Positions 1 to 10,904 of a stretch of 64,000 bases of DNA are shown piece by piece (within the stretch, counting starts at the first letter, position 1; every line of letters begins with the position of its first letter). Where the stretch lies: contig NC_087063.1 of NCBI RefSeq assembly GCF_963678635.1, forward strand, positions 45,366,101 to 45,430,100, given 5' to 3'. The stretch is from Symsagittifera roscoffensis (taxonomy: Eukaryota; Xenacoelomorpha; Acoela; Convolutidae). The position numbers were made by a program, and so were the translations under genes. The notes beneath the pieces were generated by a model that did no database searches, was not told the DNA's origin, and worked only from the letters and a program-made list of their open reading frames with translations.

Positions 1-140
1 CGATTGGTTTGGACTCATTAAATGTTTTGTCTTGCCGCCGCAAAATCTTATGATACCTGTCCTCCTTTTCAAATATAACTCGAATCTTTTCTTCCCTCTT
101 TGTAGAAGCGGCGTCGAATAATCAGCCGCTACAAACCGTC
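1..140 (+). pseudogene. PolB palm fragment, duplicated copy
   Basis: This stretch is the same sequence as 2518-2657 and encodes the palm-domain segment that begins FGLIKC and continues with VLPP and FPLC, a signature following motif A in Polinton-type polymerases. It lies upstream of an N-terminal and exonuclease module rather than downstream of motif A, which fits it being the tail of a tandem unit whose start is off the window. It is not a functional unit. Confidence 0.7.
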
Positions 141-154
141 TTATCAAACAAATA

Positions 155-1906
155 GTGGCAAAAAACCAAATAACAGACAGTTTTACACAAATGTATGGAG
201 CAAAATGGACGAATGAAGATCTTGAAAAACTGTCAAAAATGGCTCCGCTCAAAAACTATGCAATATCTTTGCATGACCGAAAGTTTATGGCTGCTTTCTT
301 AAAATTTTTTAATGACTGTCAACAAAAGCATATAGATCTGTTGTATAATCAAGATGAAGGAGGACATGTGGATCTTATAACAAGAATGAAAGGTTTATTC
401 ACGGCTCAATTTTACTGTTATGCATGACATAAAACCTATTCAACATCTAAGAATATATGCACTACCAGCTCATGTGTACTGTGTAGACAAGCTGAATGTA
501 AAAATAGATGCGGTCGCCTCAATTCTTATCAAGTAGGAGAAAGAGCTCCGTGCACTACGTGTGGAATGAAATTGAAATTTCAACTTTGAAAGGATTGTCA
601 CACCTCACTCTGCGCAAGTTTTAGACAATGCCCCACGTGTTCAGCTTGTGTCGCAAAGCAGTTAATATCTTCGCATAAATGTTCAAAAACACGGTGTATC
701 ATTTGCTCCCAGAACTTTGACACTGAGAAGATGATTTGCACCAGTGCTTCAATAAACCACCGATAAGGAGGAAACGCCCAAACACTGACTACGACAATGA
801 AAGTGAAGAACATCAAGATTCAGCGGAAAAGACAAAAAAACGGACGAGAAAAGCAGCCGGATACCGGAGATTGATCGAGATACTGAGCAAGCTGTACAAG
901 ACAATGCAATTTGGTTTTTTGATATAGAAATGGATCAAAGTTGCGAGCGGAACAATAATCAAAAGGCTGTTTTGTTATGCGCAAAAACATTGAGTGGTGA
1001 TCAAGAACTTGTGTTCAAGAGTTATGATTAAGTATCATGATTTTGGCGATCTGGAACGTGTAAGAAAGTGCGAATGGCTCATTGCACACTTAGGAAGCGG
1101 ATTTGATTTTTACCCATTTTTGAACGGTTATATGAACAACAACAATGCATTTGAAAAATTGTTTCAAGAGACAATAAAGTCATATCTATGGAAAGTGGAA
1201 ACAAGAGGTTTATCGACTCATTTCTAATCGTTCCGATATCTCTTCGTAAATTCTCAAAAACATTTGGGCTGACAGAGATTAAAGAGCTTACTTTCCTCAC
1301 TGTTTTACGTGCAGAGCGGCACTTGATCCACAGAAATTTAATGTCTATCATGAATCGAAAGACTGCCATCTTGGAAAAAAGTCCTGTCTGCAGTCTTCCC
1401 GGCTCTCTGAAGACTGTGATCATTGTAATCAACCTACATCTTCAATGGAAGCGAGTTTTGTTCATCAAACCGACCTAAGAAACCCACCTGGTTTTCCGAG
1501 CACCAGTCAGCAATTCTTCTTTGAAGATAGGCAATTTCCATCTAAATGTCTCTTTGGGATAGCAAGCATGAAAAATAAAAAAAAAAAGGTTTTTGCAAGT
1601 GGCACGACCAACAGCGACACAACTATCAGCAGTCCAATCAAGTGTACAATTTTTCCCAGGAATTGATAGAATACTGTCAATCAGACTTGGAGTTATTACG
1701 TCAAGGCTTAGTTCAATTTCGAACCTTGATCAAATCGATTTGCCGCTGAATTGACCCTTTCAAATATGCATGTACTGCTGCATCTACATGCAATTATATT
1801 TACAGGGAGCTCTTTAGGCCTATGCATGCAATTGGGATGCTACATATTTTCCTGCTTCATAATGGTTGACCTGGATTGGAAGTCAGGAAAGCGAGAAAGC
1901 CGAAAC
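155..1906 (+). pseudogene. DNA polymerase B N-terminal zinc region and 3'-5' exonuclease, copy 1
   Basis: This is the first half of a protein-primed family-B DNA polymerase, the Polinton replication enzyme. A cysteine-rich region with CxxC pairs and HKC (about 460-750) precedes the exonuclease. Exo I reads FFDIE near 915-930. Exo II reads IAHLGSGFD at 1078-1107, with L where most relatives have N. A conserved segment RFIDSF then KFSKTFGL follows (about 1,200-1,265), and Exo III reads EYCQSDLELLRQG at 1660-1707. The reading frame changes several times and there are stops (for example at 425-427), so this is a pseudogene. Downstream it runs correctly into 1907-2650. Confidence 0.8.
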
Positions 1907-2650
1907 ACAAAACTGTTATTTACAAATCAGGCAAAACTAATATCAATAACCGAAAAATTGGAGTGCAACAACAAATTGGTCCATGTAAAGTTGATCGGAT
2001 GATAATTTTAAAAATGATGATCATGACAATCGCTCGTCTAGTTTTAGCTTTTTGTCGTCAAAGAAAAAAAAACAACCCATCTTGCAACTATCTATGAAAT
2101 TTTTGGTCATTATTATCACGGATGTAACAGATTTACATTACAATAACGACAACAGCACAACGCTTTCTTCTTCTACAATTCTGAAATCGATTGGTTCTAA
2201 AAGCACCTACTACACACCATTAAGTGCACGAGAAGCTTTTGTGAGCGGTAGGACCAAAAACTTTTACCTTCATTGGACAAAACAAGATAAAAATCAACAT
2301 TTTGGTTTCTCGACAATTGTTCTCTTTATCCCTACGTTGTTCATTCATCAGAGATTTTAATTGCACCTGTTTTCGCTGAGGCAGGAGGGAAAACATTGAC
2401 GACGACGACTGAAGTTGAACATGATCTGAACACAATTAATCGAAAATTTATACTGAAAATCCCCGGCTTCATTTAATGTCATCCGAGAAGATGAGCTGAA
2501 GATAGAATCCTGAAAGACGATTGGTTTGGACTCATTAAATGTTTTGTCTTGCCGCCGCAAAATCTTATGATACCTGTCCTCCTTTTCAAATATAACTCGA
2601 ATCTTTTCTTCCCTCTTTGTAGAAGCGGCGTCGAATAATCAGCCGCTACA
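1907..2650 (+). pseudogene. DNA polymerase B linker and palm motif A segment
   Basis: This continues copy 1 of the polymerase. YEIFGHYYHGC at about 2093-2125 is the conserved YHG-type segment between exonuclease and palm. A GRT segment near 2245 is followed by DNCSLYP at 2312-2332, which is palm motif A (DxxSLYP), carrying the first metal-binding Asp. From 2518 the product reads FGLIKCFVLPP then FPLCRS. After that, instead of the expected rest of the palm, the sequence returns to the N-terminal module (second copy). Several frame changes are needed to read it. Confidence 0.75.
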
Positions 2651-2671
2651 AACCGTCTTATCAAACAAATA

Positions 2672-4422
2672 GTGGCAAAAAACCAAATAACAGACAGTTT
2701 TACACAAATGTATGGAGCAAAATGGACGAATGAAGATCTTGAAAAACTGTCAAAAATGGCTCCGCTCAAAAACTATGCAATATCTTTGCATGACCGAAAG
2801 TTTATGGCTGCTTTCTTAAAATTTTTTAATGACTGTCAACAAAAGCATATAGATCTGTTGTATAATCAAGATGAAGGAGGACATGTGGATCTTATAACAA
2901 GAATGAAAGGTTTATTCACGGCTCAATTTTACTGTTATGCATGACATAAAACCTATTCAACATCTAAGAATATATGCACTACCAGCTCATGTGTACTGTG
3001 TAGACAAGCTGAATGTAAAAATAGATGCGGTCGCCCCAATTCTTATCAAGTAGGAGAAAGAGCTCCGTGCACTACGTGTGGAATGAAATTGAAATTTCAA
3101 CTTTGAAAGGATTGTCACACCTCACTCTGCGCAAGTTTTAGACAATGCCCCACGTGTTCAGCTTGTGTCGCAAAGCAGTTAATATCTTCGCATAAATGTT
3201 CAAAAACACGGTGTATCATTTGCTCCCAGAACTTTGACACTGAGAAGATGATTTGCACCAGTGCTTCAATAAACCACCGATAAGGAGGAAACGCCCAAAT
3301 ACTGACTACGACAATGAAAGTGAAGAACATCAAGATTCAGCGGAAAAGACAAAAAAACGGACGAGAAAAGCAGCCGGATACCGGAGATTGATCGAGATAC
3401 TGAGCAAGCTGTACAAGACAATGCAATTTGGTTTTTTGATATAGAAATGGATCAAAGTTGCGAGCGGAACAATAATCAAAAGGCTGTTTTGTTATGCGCA
3501 AAAACATTGAGTGGTGATCAAGAACTTGTGTTCAAGAGTTATGATTAAGTATCATGATTTTGGCGATCTGGAACGTGTAAGAAAGTGCGAATGGCTCATT
3601 GCACACTTAGGAAGCGGATTTGATTTTTACCCATTTTTGAACGGTTATATGAACAACAACAATGCATTTGAAAAATTGTTTCAAGAGACAATAAAGTCAT
3701 ATCTATGGAAAGTGGAAACAAGAGGTTTATCGACTCATTTCTAATCGTTCCGATATCTCTTCGTAAATTCTCAAAAACATTTGGGCTGACAGAGATTAAA
3801 GAGCTTACTTTCCTCACTGTTTTACGTGCAGAGCGGCACTTGATCCACAGAAATTTAATGTCTATCATGAATCGAAAGACTGCCATCTTGGAAAAAAGTC
3901 CTGTCTGCAGTCTTCCCGGCTCTCTGAAGACTGTGATCATTGTAATCAATCTACATCTTCAATGGAAGCGAGTTTTGTTCATCAAAGCGACCTAAGAAAC
4001 CCACCTGGTTTTCCGAGCACCAGTCAGCAATTCTTCTTTGAAGATGGGCAATTTCCATCTAAATGTCTCTTTGGGATAGCAAGCATGAAAAATAAAAAAA
4101 AAAGGTTTTTGCAAGTGGCACGACCAACAGCGACACAACTATCAGCAGTCCAATCAAGTGTACAATTTTTCCCAGGAATTGATAGAATACTGTCAATCAG
4201 ACTTGGAGTTATTACGTCAAGGCTTAGTTCAATTTCGAACCTTGATCAAATCGATTTGCCGCTGAATTGACCCTTTCAAATATGCATGTACTGCTGCATC
4301 TGCATGCAATTATATTTACAGGGAGCTCTTTAGGCCTATGCATGCAATTGGGATGCTACATCTTTTCCTGCTTCATAATGGTTGACCTGGTTTGGAAGTC
4401 AGGAAAGCGAGAAAGCCGAAAC
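2672..4422 (+). pseudogene. DNA polymerase B N-terminal zinc region and exonuclease, copy 2
   Basis: This is a near-identical copy of 155-1906, with the same cysteine-rich region, Exo I, Exo II and Exo III motifs and the same disabling stops. One A is missing from the A-run near 4,100, which joins two frames that are separate in copy 1. At 4423 it joins directly to the distal palm (4423 onward), skipping the YHG, DxxSLYP and FGLIKC block present once at 1907-2650. A product of this copy would therefore lack motif A. Confidence 0.8.
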
Positions 4423-5640
4423 AATCCAAAAGAATTTGCGAGAACCATTTGCAACATGAATGCAGACATGGAAACAATCATATCAACAGAGCACTTTGGG
4501 GGACCTTTGTAATTGCTGAGCTCACCTTAGCGTTATTGAACGGCTACTGAAATTAAGATGTCATATAGGTTTGGACATGGAACCGTGAAAAACGCAGCGC
4601 AGCCACTTCTTCAAAGAATACATTGACAGTTTTTTTGAAAATTAAAACTGAAGCAAGTGGATGGCCAAAAACTTGCCAGCCGGGAAAATTGTGCCTTCAT
4701 AAAACAGTTTTTTTGCAGCGTTTTGAACTCAATGAAGGCGTCAAGTTGGATCCTGACAAAATATGTTACAATGAAGGTCTCCGTTTTAATTCGAAAACTC
4801 TTTTGAATTCTTTTTGGGGATATCTTGGAATGACAGAAAACTTGCCAAAAACTCGATAAATAAAAAATCAAAATTCAAAAATTACACCGATGTAATTGAA
4901 TTTTTCACTTCCAAGACCACTAGAGTGTCAAATGCAACCCTTGTGGGAAATGACTTGATGTATCTGCAATATAAAGATTTTGATGATGCTGCAGATTCTG
5001 CCCGAAAATTCAATGTTGTGCTGGCTGGATTTACAACGGCTTATGCGCGCACTCTCCTCAGCAGCGAGTGAAAAATACGACAAATATTGTGATGGAGACA
5101 TCATTTTGTACATTGATGAAACAGAGTCACCGACAAGGACACCGAACATAGATATCCCATTAGGAAACAATGGGGGGGGGGGCGGCATGACAGACGAAAT
5201 TCCGGAAAACATTCAGATTATAAAATCTACAGTAGAGAAACTAAATTTTATTATTTTAGTGGCTCCAATACAATAATCAGGCAAAGCATAATTGATTATG
5301 ATTTAACAAAATTCAAAGGAATAACTCTAAGGCGAGCTGTAGAGGGCAGGATTGATTGCGAAAAATTTCGAGCCTTGGTGAAACAAGAAGCTCAGGAGCT
5401 GAGATCTCCAGTTGCATCCATTCGACGTTCTATTTGCACAGGCAGGTTGCGAAACCAATTTTGCGAAAAAGTAACAATAGTAACCAGCAAAAAACGTGTT
5501 TTTTGTCTAGAATTGGGGAGATCGATTCCATTAGGATATTGCTCACGCAAATTTTTTCAGGTAACAATGTCTATGTACAAAAAAATCATGAATTTCAATT
5601 GCTCAATAGCAATGCATTGAAAACTAAAAACAAGGCTGTT
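4423..5640 (+). pseudogene. DNA polymerase B distal palm, thumb and C-terminus
   Basis: This is the rest of the polymerase. It starts with a GTFVIAEL then LLNGY segment (about 4,495-4,550), then FLKIKTEASGWP (about 4,630-4,665). Palm motif B is LLNSFWGYLG (about 4,800-4,830). Where motif C (usually YxDTDS) is expected the sequence reads LYIDETES at 5106-5129, so the catalytic pair is altered. C-terminal text FKGITL follows near 5,310. Frames change at least four times and a ten-G run interrupts near 5,170. It can no longer make an enzyme. Confidence 0.8.
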
Positions 5641-5851
5641 GTTATAAAAAAAAGTCATGCGGTTTTGCTGTGAAGAAGCTAATCTCCATATGAAACAAGC
5701 TTTTCGCGAGATCTTTTATGAACAAGTTGATTTGTAATGGTTTGAAAAAATTATGATTTTTCTAACACTCATACTCCTGATTGAATCAACAGCACTTTGT
5801 TTCTGTACTTTTGACTGGGTTCAGTTTCGTTGAAATCAAAGTTCCCGAACA

Positions 5852-6250
5852 AAGGCTACTGATGTAGAAGCAGCAGTCAAGGAGGAGAAGGAGGAGGAGG
5901 ATATTGAAACAGCTGTCGAAAATTTTGTTGATGATCATGTCGAAGAAGAGAAAACATCAACAAGCAACAACCCTTTCCATCAAACACATTGGCAAATCGA
6001 ACGCCGTCCTAAAGTGTCATTTTTCTCGTGCGTACCAAAACAACAACAACCATAACAACAACAACAAACTTTTCAGAGAGTATCTCCGCGTGATGAAACA
6101 TCCCTAACAGTTCGTGTCCCTCCTATTGTCAAAAGCGACGGAAAAACAAGTGATGTTAGTACCAACAGTAAGAATAAGCGTCGTCGGCACAATTATATTG
6201 CGTTGGACGCTATAATTACAGACAATAATTGTTTTGATACATCATGTTAA
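5852..6250 (+). pseudogene. Unrecognised acidic-to-basic ORF in Polinton 1
   Basis: A 133-codon frame is open except for one TAA inside a CAA run near 6,050. Its first third is acidic (many Glu, some Val and Ala), the middle has a Gln run, and the C-terminus has KNKRRR before its TAA. No start codon was assigned. It lies between the polymerase remnant and the next frame, where Polintons often carry poorly conserved genes. I do not recognise the product. The coding call rests on the frame length in AT-rich DNA and the biased composition. Confidence 0.35.
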
Positions 6251-6369
6251 TAATTTAATTTTTCTTCATTCGTAATCTTCTCTCTTTACATCTCTTTTTG
6301 TTTGATCTTTTTTACTCTTCGTTTCGTAACTAATTACTCTGTGCTGTCAGTTTCAAATCGCTTGCACAA

Positions 6370-6969
6370 ATGGTCATTTGCAACACAAAAAATGGTTATT
6401 TCATCTTTTTCCCAAACACTATACATGAAGGAAAAGCACGTCAACAGTGTAGGGTGGTAAAAGAAAGACTTGGAAACATATTGAAAGATATAGGCATCAC
6501 GAATATGATGGGGTCTCACTTTTGCAAGTGGTACAAAAAATGTGGATTTCCCGAGTTTGACGACGACAATCAGTCTCATTGTATTACAGATGATTGCGAA
6601 GATCAGATGGGCAGTTGCTTCTATGGGAAATGTCTTTTTTTCTCGAGTGGTCCCGAAATACTTGGATCGCAATCAAACTGCCTTCATTCATCTTCATTTT
6701 TAGTACATATTCCAATGGCATCCAAAGAAGCATGGGGGTCTGTTGCTCAGCATGTTACACCAAAGAGCGTCAACTGGGACTTGGAAAAGGTTTCAAGTGT
6801 GGTGCGCCAGTTCTACGATCCAAAAAACGAGAAACAGGACAGCTTTGAGTACAAAAAGAAGAAGGAGAAGATGGTTCACCGCCAGCAGCCGACTACAGCG
6901 TCTTACAACAAAGTGTTTTCTGTCCATTCTCGTAATATGCCGCATTCGCTACGTATAAAAGTCTTGTAG
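6370..6969 (+). CDS. Hypothetical 199-residue protein in Polinton 1
   Basis: This is one of the longest open frames in the left 15 kb. The product has a Cys-rich first half (CKWYKKC, CITDDC, CFYGKC) and a Lys-rich stretch near residues 160-170. Residues after about 115 are rich in Ser and Val. No family was recognised and no membrane segment is obvious. It sits between the polymerase and ATPase of Polinton 1, so it may be an element-specific accessory or structural gene. It is intact while its neighbours are broken; this could be chance or a young disruption pattern. Confidence 0.4.
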   Translation: MVICNTKNGYFIFFPNTIHEGKARQQCRVVKERLGNILKDIGITNMMGSHFCKWYKKCGFPEFDDDNQSHCITDDCEDQMGSCFYGKCLFFSSGPEILGSQSNCLHSSSFLVHIPMASKEAWGSVAQHVTPKSVNWDLEKVSSVVRQFYDPKNEKQDSFEYKKKKEKMVHRQQPTTASYNKVFSVHSRNMPHSLRIKVL

Positions 6970-7303
6970 CGTATGGGGGATTATTTTGTCGCTCTATCAA
7001 AACAGCGTTGCTCACAGATGAGAACAATCGTAAATATTTCCCAAAACGGCCTCTTTTTTTGAGACCTAAGACATTCTGGGAGCATTCATGTAATTACTTC
7101 ACTTGATTGTAGGCCTCTACTGTTCTTTTGTTTGTGTTGTAAGAGTAAGTCATCTATCCATCCAAATATCTAGTAATAAAAACGTACTGTGAAAGGGACT
7201 TTGTTCATTAAAGCAACCGTACGTTGAGTGGATCAGCTAACCATCATTCAATTCAAAACTGTTCTCATTTTGGAAGTCTTCTGTGATTGTTGATTTCATC
7301 GCT

Positions 7304-7936
7304 ATGTTTTTCTTAGATCATTTAGATCAATGGGTCTTATCCCGCTTTCACACCCAAATTTTTGTCCGAATGTGGTCACGAAATGCTGTTGACAGCATGA
7401 TGTATGGAAACTGCAGCCCAACTCTGGAATTTTTTGCTTAATGCGGCAAAGACGAGCAATTAAACGATAGCAGCGAGTACATATTGTGTTTTGACGGTAG
7501 TAGGAAAAAATGTAAATTGCTTTTGAGATTGGATGCTTCGGAATTGGGCCTACTTTGGGAAGTCAAACCAATATTCGAAACCTTGTTATTCTATTACATT
7601 TTTCCTTGTCCTAGAATTAAGGACAATGGAATGCCTCAACAACAGCAGCAGTAAGTGACAGACAATACGTCCTTACAAGGAAGTATTTATATACAACAAC
7701 AGCAGCAGCAACAACAACTAGAAAACCCAACAGAAACCAATGTTTTGTTAGAGTACCCACGAGTTAGGTCTTCTGCTAGAGCTGCTGATGCTGTTTCAAC
7801 AAACAACAATGTTTGTCTCCCGCCGATGAGCAAAATACTTACATGCAATTTCTGTATCGGCGGTAATTGTAGCGGCGAGCACGATAAAAAACCAGCAGAA
7901 TCATCAGCATCAGATAGATATGCGAGCCTCGTTTGA
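7304..7936 (+). pseudogene. Unrecognised Q/N-rich gene with two in-frame stops
   Basis: One frame runs from an ATG at 7304 to the TGA at 7934-7936, interrupted by TAA near 7,440 and again near 7,652. The first 115 residues are not low complexity and look protein-like (DQWVLSRFH, LLLRLDASELGLLWEV). Two Gln runs encoded by CAA/CAG follow, and the last part has CNFC and CSGEH. I do not recognise the family. It is in the same orientation as the other Polinton 1 genes. Confidence 0.35.
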
Positions 7937-8040
7937 TGATGACAGTGTAGTTTTTCTCTAACGCCATTTCTGACCCGATTTTCTTTTATTTTGGTTTCTG
8001 GTAGTGAGTAGATAGTTGTTGCCTGGTAGAACTAGTTTTT

Positions 8041-8077
8041 TTTCAGCTTTTTATTTTCGCCTCAAGTCAGGCGGCTA

Positions 8078-8122
<45 letters not shown>

Positions 8123-8578
8123 CTTCTCTTATTGATGTTGCTTACCCTCTTTTGATGCTTTTCAGGTGCTGATTGACTGACTGACTGATTCATTGCTTGA
8201 TTATGGAGAACATGTCGACGAGACGACCGCCCCGCCCGCGAGCCCGCCCCGCGCTGCTGCCCGCCGAGGAACCCGTTTGCCAGATTTCGAGTAATGTATA
8301 AAGGTGCTTGGATTGTGGACATACTCGGGTTATTAACAACAGTAGGAGTGGAAGCGGAAGAAGAAAAAAAGGTGAAGAAGAAGAAGACGAAGAAGAAGAA
8401 GAAGAAGAAGAAGAAGAAGAAACAATTACTCGTTCTATATCTTTTGAGCGACAAATGTCTATGATAGTAACGATGGCGGCGAATGAAAAAACTAATGTTG
8501 ACGACGGCGACGACATTAACCAACTGCTGCAATAAGAGGGCCAAGTTAGCGAACGAGAATAACAACTACAACAACAGC

Positions 8579-8622
<44 letters not shown>

Positions 8623-8717
8623 GAAGGAGACCAAGACGAAGAGAAAAAAGACAAAGAGAAGCCTCTCGTCGTCGTCGAGGAAGAGAAGAAGGAGTGAGTG
8701 AGTGAGTGAGTGAGTGG
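8041..8717 (+). repeat. Cluster of microsatellites (TG, GAA, CAA, GTGA)
   Basis: Four simple repeats lie within 700 bp: (TG)n at about 8,081-8,120, (GAA)n at about 8,375-8,421, (CAA)n at about 8,570-8,620 and (GTGA)n at about 8,692-8,716. Frames here would make Glu, Gln or Asn runs, so long open frames on either strand are expected by composition and I do not call genes. A GC-rich patch at 8,210-8,270 stands out from the AT-rich surroundings. Confidence 0.9.
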
Positions 8718-9375
8718 GGAGAGGAAAAAATTATCTCAAATACTCTTACTAAGGACTGTCTGTTTTTTTTTCATGATAGAATTTTTATCAATTGCTTAAT
8801 TTAAACAATAATGGTCATTTGAATTTTTTTCTAGAATGAGATCAGGAAGGTGTTGATCACAACAATCTACCTCATAGTCAAATCAATTTTTTTGCTCAAA
8901 TATTTGTTATTTTTTCTCTCGACTTTTTCTGTCTTTTTCAGTTGGCTCAAAGTAGATCGAGCAGCAATCACAACAACATTTACATTTGCGAGGAATACAC
9001 TATTTAGTTTACTATTATGTCTTCTACAAAGGGTTATTTTTTCCACCGCTTTAGCCCAGAGCAAAAACTAGCAGCAGAAGTAGTAGTAGTGTTGGGTAAG
9101 ACCAAACAGACTGTGGAGCTTCAGCTGCAGTGAAAACCAAGTGGAATTTTTTGTGCTGTAGGATACAAGCTCTGACGTTGTGTTTTTGGTTCAAATGAGT
9201 TTTTTCTGTATGCTCGTTGCCTTGTGTGTTTTGCAACTGTGCCTCCAATTGTGAAGAGAAGACTGCCTATTTTATAATAGTTTCTTTTTTTATCTTGATT
9301 TATTTAGTCCCAGCTCCAGTTTCAACATCGCCATCGTTCATGTACTAACGACAGCGCGTGGGTTGAACAAAACAA
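8718..9375. other. No recognisable gene
   Basis: AT-rich sequence between the microsatellite cluster and the ATPase. Short protein-like frames occur around 9,000-9,120, but none is long or matches a family that I recognise. Confidence 0.5.
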
Positions 9376-10048
9376 ATGAATAAAATAATCCCTGCAAATG
9401 AGCGAATATTCATGTATGTATGCGGTGCATCAGGATCTGGAAAAACATGGTTAACTTACTTAATGCTAACTCAGCCAATCGACGTTATATTTCAACCAGG
9501 CTATATATATATCATTAGTTGAACAAAAAACTGCGTCGAAGCCTCAGAATCTCTTATCATAGATCAGAATCAAACAAAAAAAACCTCCAGGACTTTGCTA
9601 ATAAGAAAACTCTAGTAATTTTTAACGATTCTTGTGAAGAATTTTTACAATGTAAAGTGTTTTCAACATTAGCCACAGCCCTAGGTCACAAATATTTTTC
9701 TGTCATTTTGATCAAACACAATCTTTATCGACAGGGAAGACGTCACAGTCGACAAAAACACTACACATGTACTTTTAACAATTTCTCTACACGTTGAAAA
9801 ACAACTCAAATTACTTGGCACAGAGCTAAAATGCGCCAGCCCTCAGTGTATAGAGAAAGCATGAAAGAGAACTTTGGTCACTTTTTGATTGATCTTCTTG
9901 CCCCGATGTCTTGCGTTTTTGTACTTTTATAACTGACGAATGTATCTCCTTGAGAAATCGTCGTCGTCAAACAGAAGAAAGTAAATCCACTCTCTATTTT
10001 TTACCCTCAGAGCTGCTAAAACAGTCGGTCACAAGACAAGGGCCTTGA
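9376..10048 (+). pseudogene. Polinton packaging ATPase (FtsK/HerA type)
   Basis: In Polintons this ATPase is thought to pump DNA into the capsid. It starts at ATG 9376 and quickly gives the Walker A motif GASGSGKT (about 9,423-9,446), with intact Lys and Thr. A stop and frame change come near 9,520. TLVIFNDSCEEF (about 9,610-9,645) is the Walker B region. LIKHNLY follows near 9,710, and FGHFLIDL near 9,875 is the conserved C-terminal block. The second Polinton has a clear homologue at 33,957-34,577 (-) with the same blocks in the same order. Several frameshifts make this copy nonfunctional. Confidence 0.85.
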
Positions 10049-10049
10049 C

Positions 10050-10815
10050 GAGTTTTTTTAACAGCCCCAATTCATCAAATTCAATTAGCAATCCGGATCC
10101 TACAATTCCACTAGACCCCCCTTCAGACAAATTGTTCGTTGCGCTGAATTTAGAGTTGGATAGGTTGCCCGCATTGACCTTTTCCCTTCCTCCTCCTCCT
10201 CATCCGCCTGTTATTGATAAATGACACTCCAGCAGCTTCAAAATTTGTCCTCATCCCTGCAAATTATCTTCTACAACAACAACAACTACAGCAGCAGGAA
10301 ATTAGTCTTCAGGACTCAAAGGAAGGAAATCGTCTTCCACCTCAACAACAACCGTCAAAGAGAAAAATAAAGAGGAGCAGCAAGATGAGGAGGAGGAGGA
10401 GAACCCTGCGCTGCTTGAACAACATATTATTCCTACTGCAACATCAGCCAGTAGCGGCTACAACATCAAACGTATGCGCATACGGAATATTTAAAAACCA
10501 ATAGCCAATCATCCCGTAAATACGTCTGATAAAATAGTCAGAATTGGTTTGGGTGCATCAGCAGCAGCCATTGGTGATACGACATCAAAAGTTTACGTTT
10601 TAGAATTTTTGAAAGATTTGCAATTATAGGATTAAAAAATGTCTCCCAAATACCGAAATCTTTTGAAACTTTCGTTGCCGCTTAAAAACTCAGCCGATAT
10701 TTTGATACAAAACGGTTACGCGCTAAACATCATAAATATCAGCATTCAAAGTCAAAAAGACCGAAAACAACAGCAACAAGAACAAGACGGGCGTATAAAC
10801 AGAAGTCGCCGTTAA
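10050..10815 (+). pseudogene. Conserved Polinton gene starting FVLIP (function unknown)
   Basis: A frame ending at 10,224 is Ser/Pro-rich with a PPPPHPP run. An overlapping frame then gives KFVLIP (about 10,243) followed by Gln-rich and Arg/Lys-rich sequence to 10,504. After breaks, SDKIVRIGLGA (about 10,528-10,560) and a SPKYRNLL segment (about 10,640) align by eye with the equivalent parts of the gene at 32,714-33,606 (-) in Polinton 2. Both lie between ATPase and integrase. The family is widespread in Polintons as far as I recall, but its role is not known to me. CAA runs have expanded in this copy. Confidence 0.5.
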
Positions 10816-10904
10816 CTGACGAATACGATTACAAACAACAACAACAACAACTACAATTATGAAGGGGAGAGTAGTCGAGAGATAGACAAAGCACACATAT
10901 CAAA

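Larger units (their letters stand above)
1..4422 (+). repeat. 2,517-bp tandem duplication inside the PolB pseudogene
   Basis: Bases 1-1906 match 2518-4422 at a constant offset of 2,517 (2,516 after an A-run near 1,580 that is one base shorter in the second copy). I count about eight substitutions, so identity is near 99.5%. Divergence starts at 1907 and 4423. In a simple tandem duplication the unit would be 2,517 bp, the second unit would be 1907-4422, and the first about 610 bases of the first unit would lie left of the window. The same stop codons and frame breaks occur in both copies, so the gene was already broken when it duplicated. Confidence 0.9.

Noticed and set aside
1079-1432. 117-residue minus-strand frame, repeated at 3,596-3,949
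   Set aside because: It overlaps the polymerase exonuclease motifs on the other strand and is repeated only because the whole segment is duplicated.
8062-8654. Long minus-strand frames with Ser, Cys and Phe runs
   Set aside because: They are reverse readings of the GAA, CAA and TG microsatellites; length is explained by repeat composition.
8308-8701. Plus-strand Glu-rich and Asn-rich frames
   Set aside because: Also repeat-driven; no non-repetitive part long enough to support a gene.
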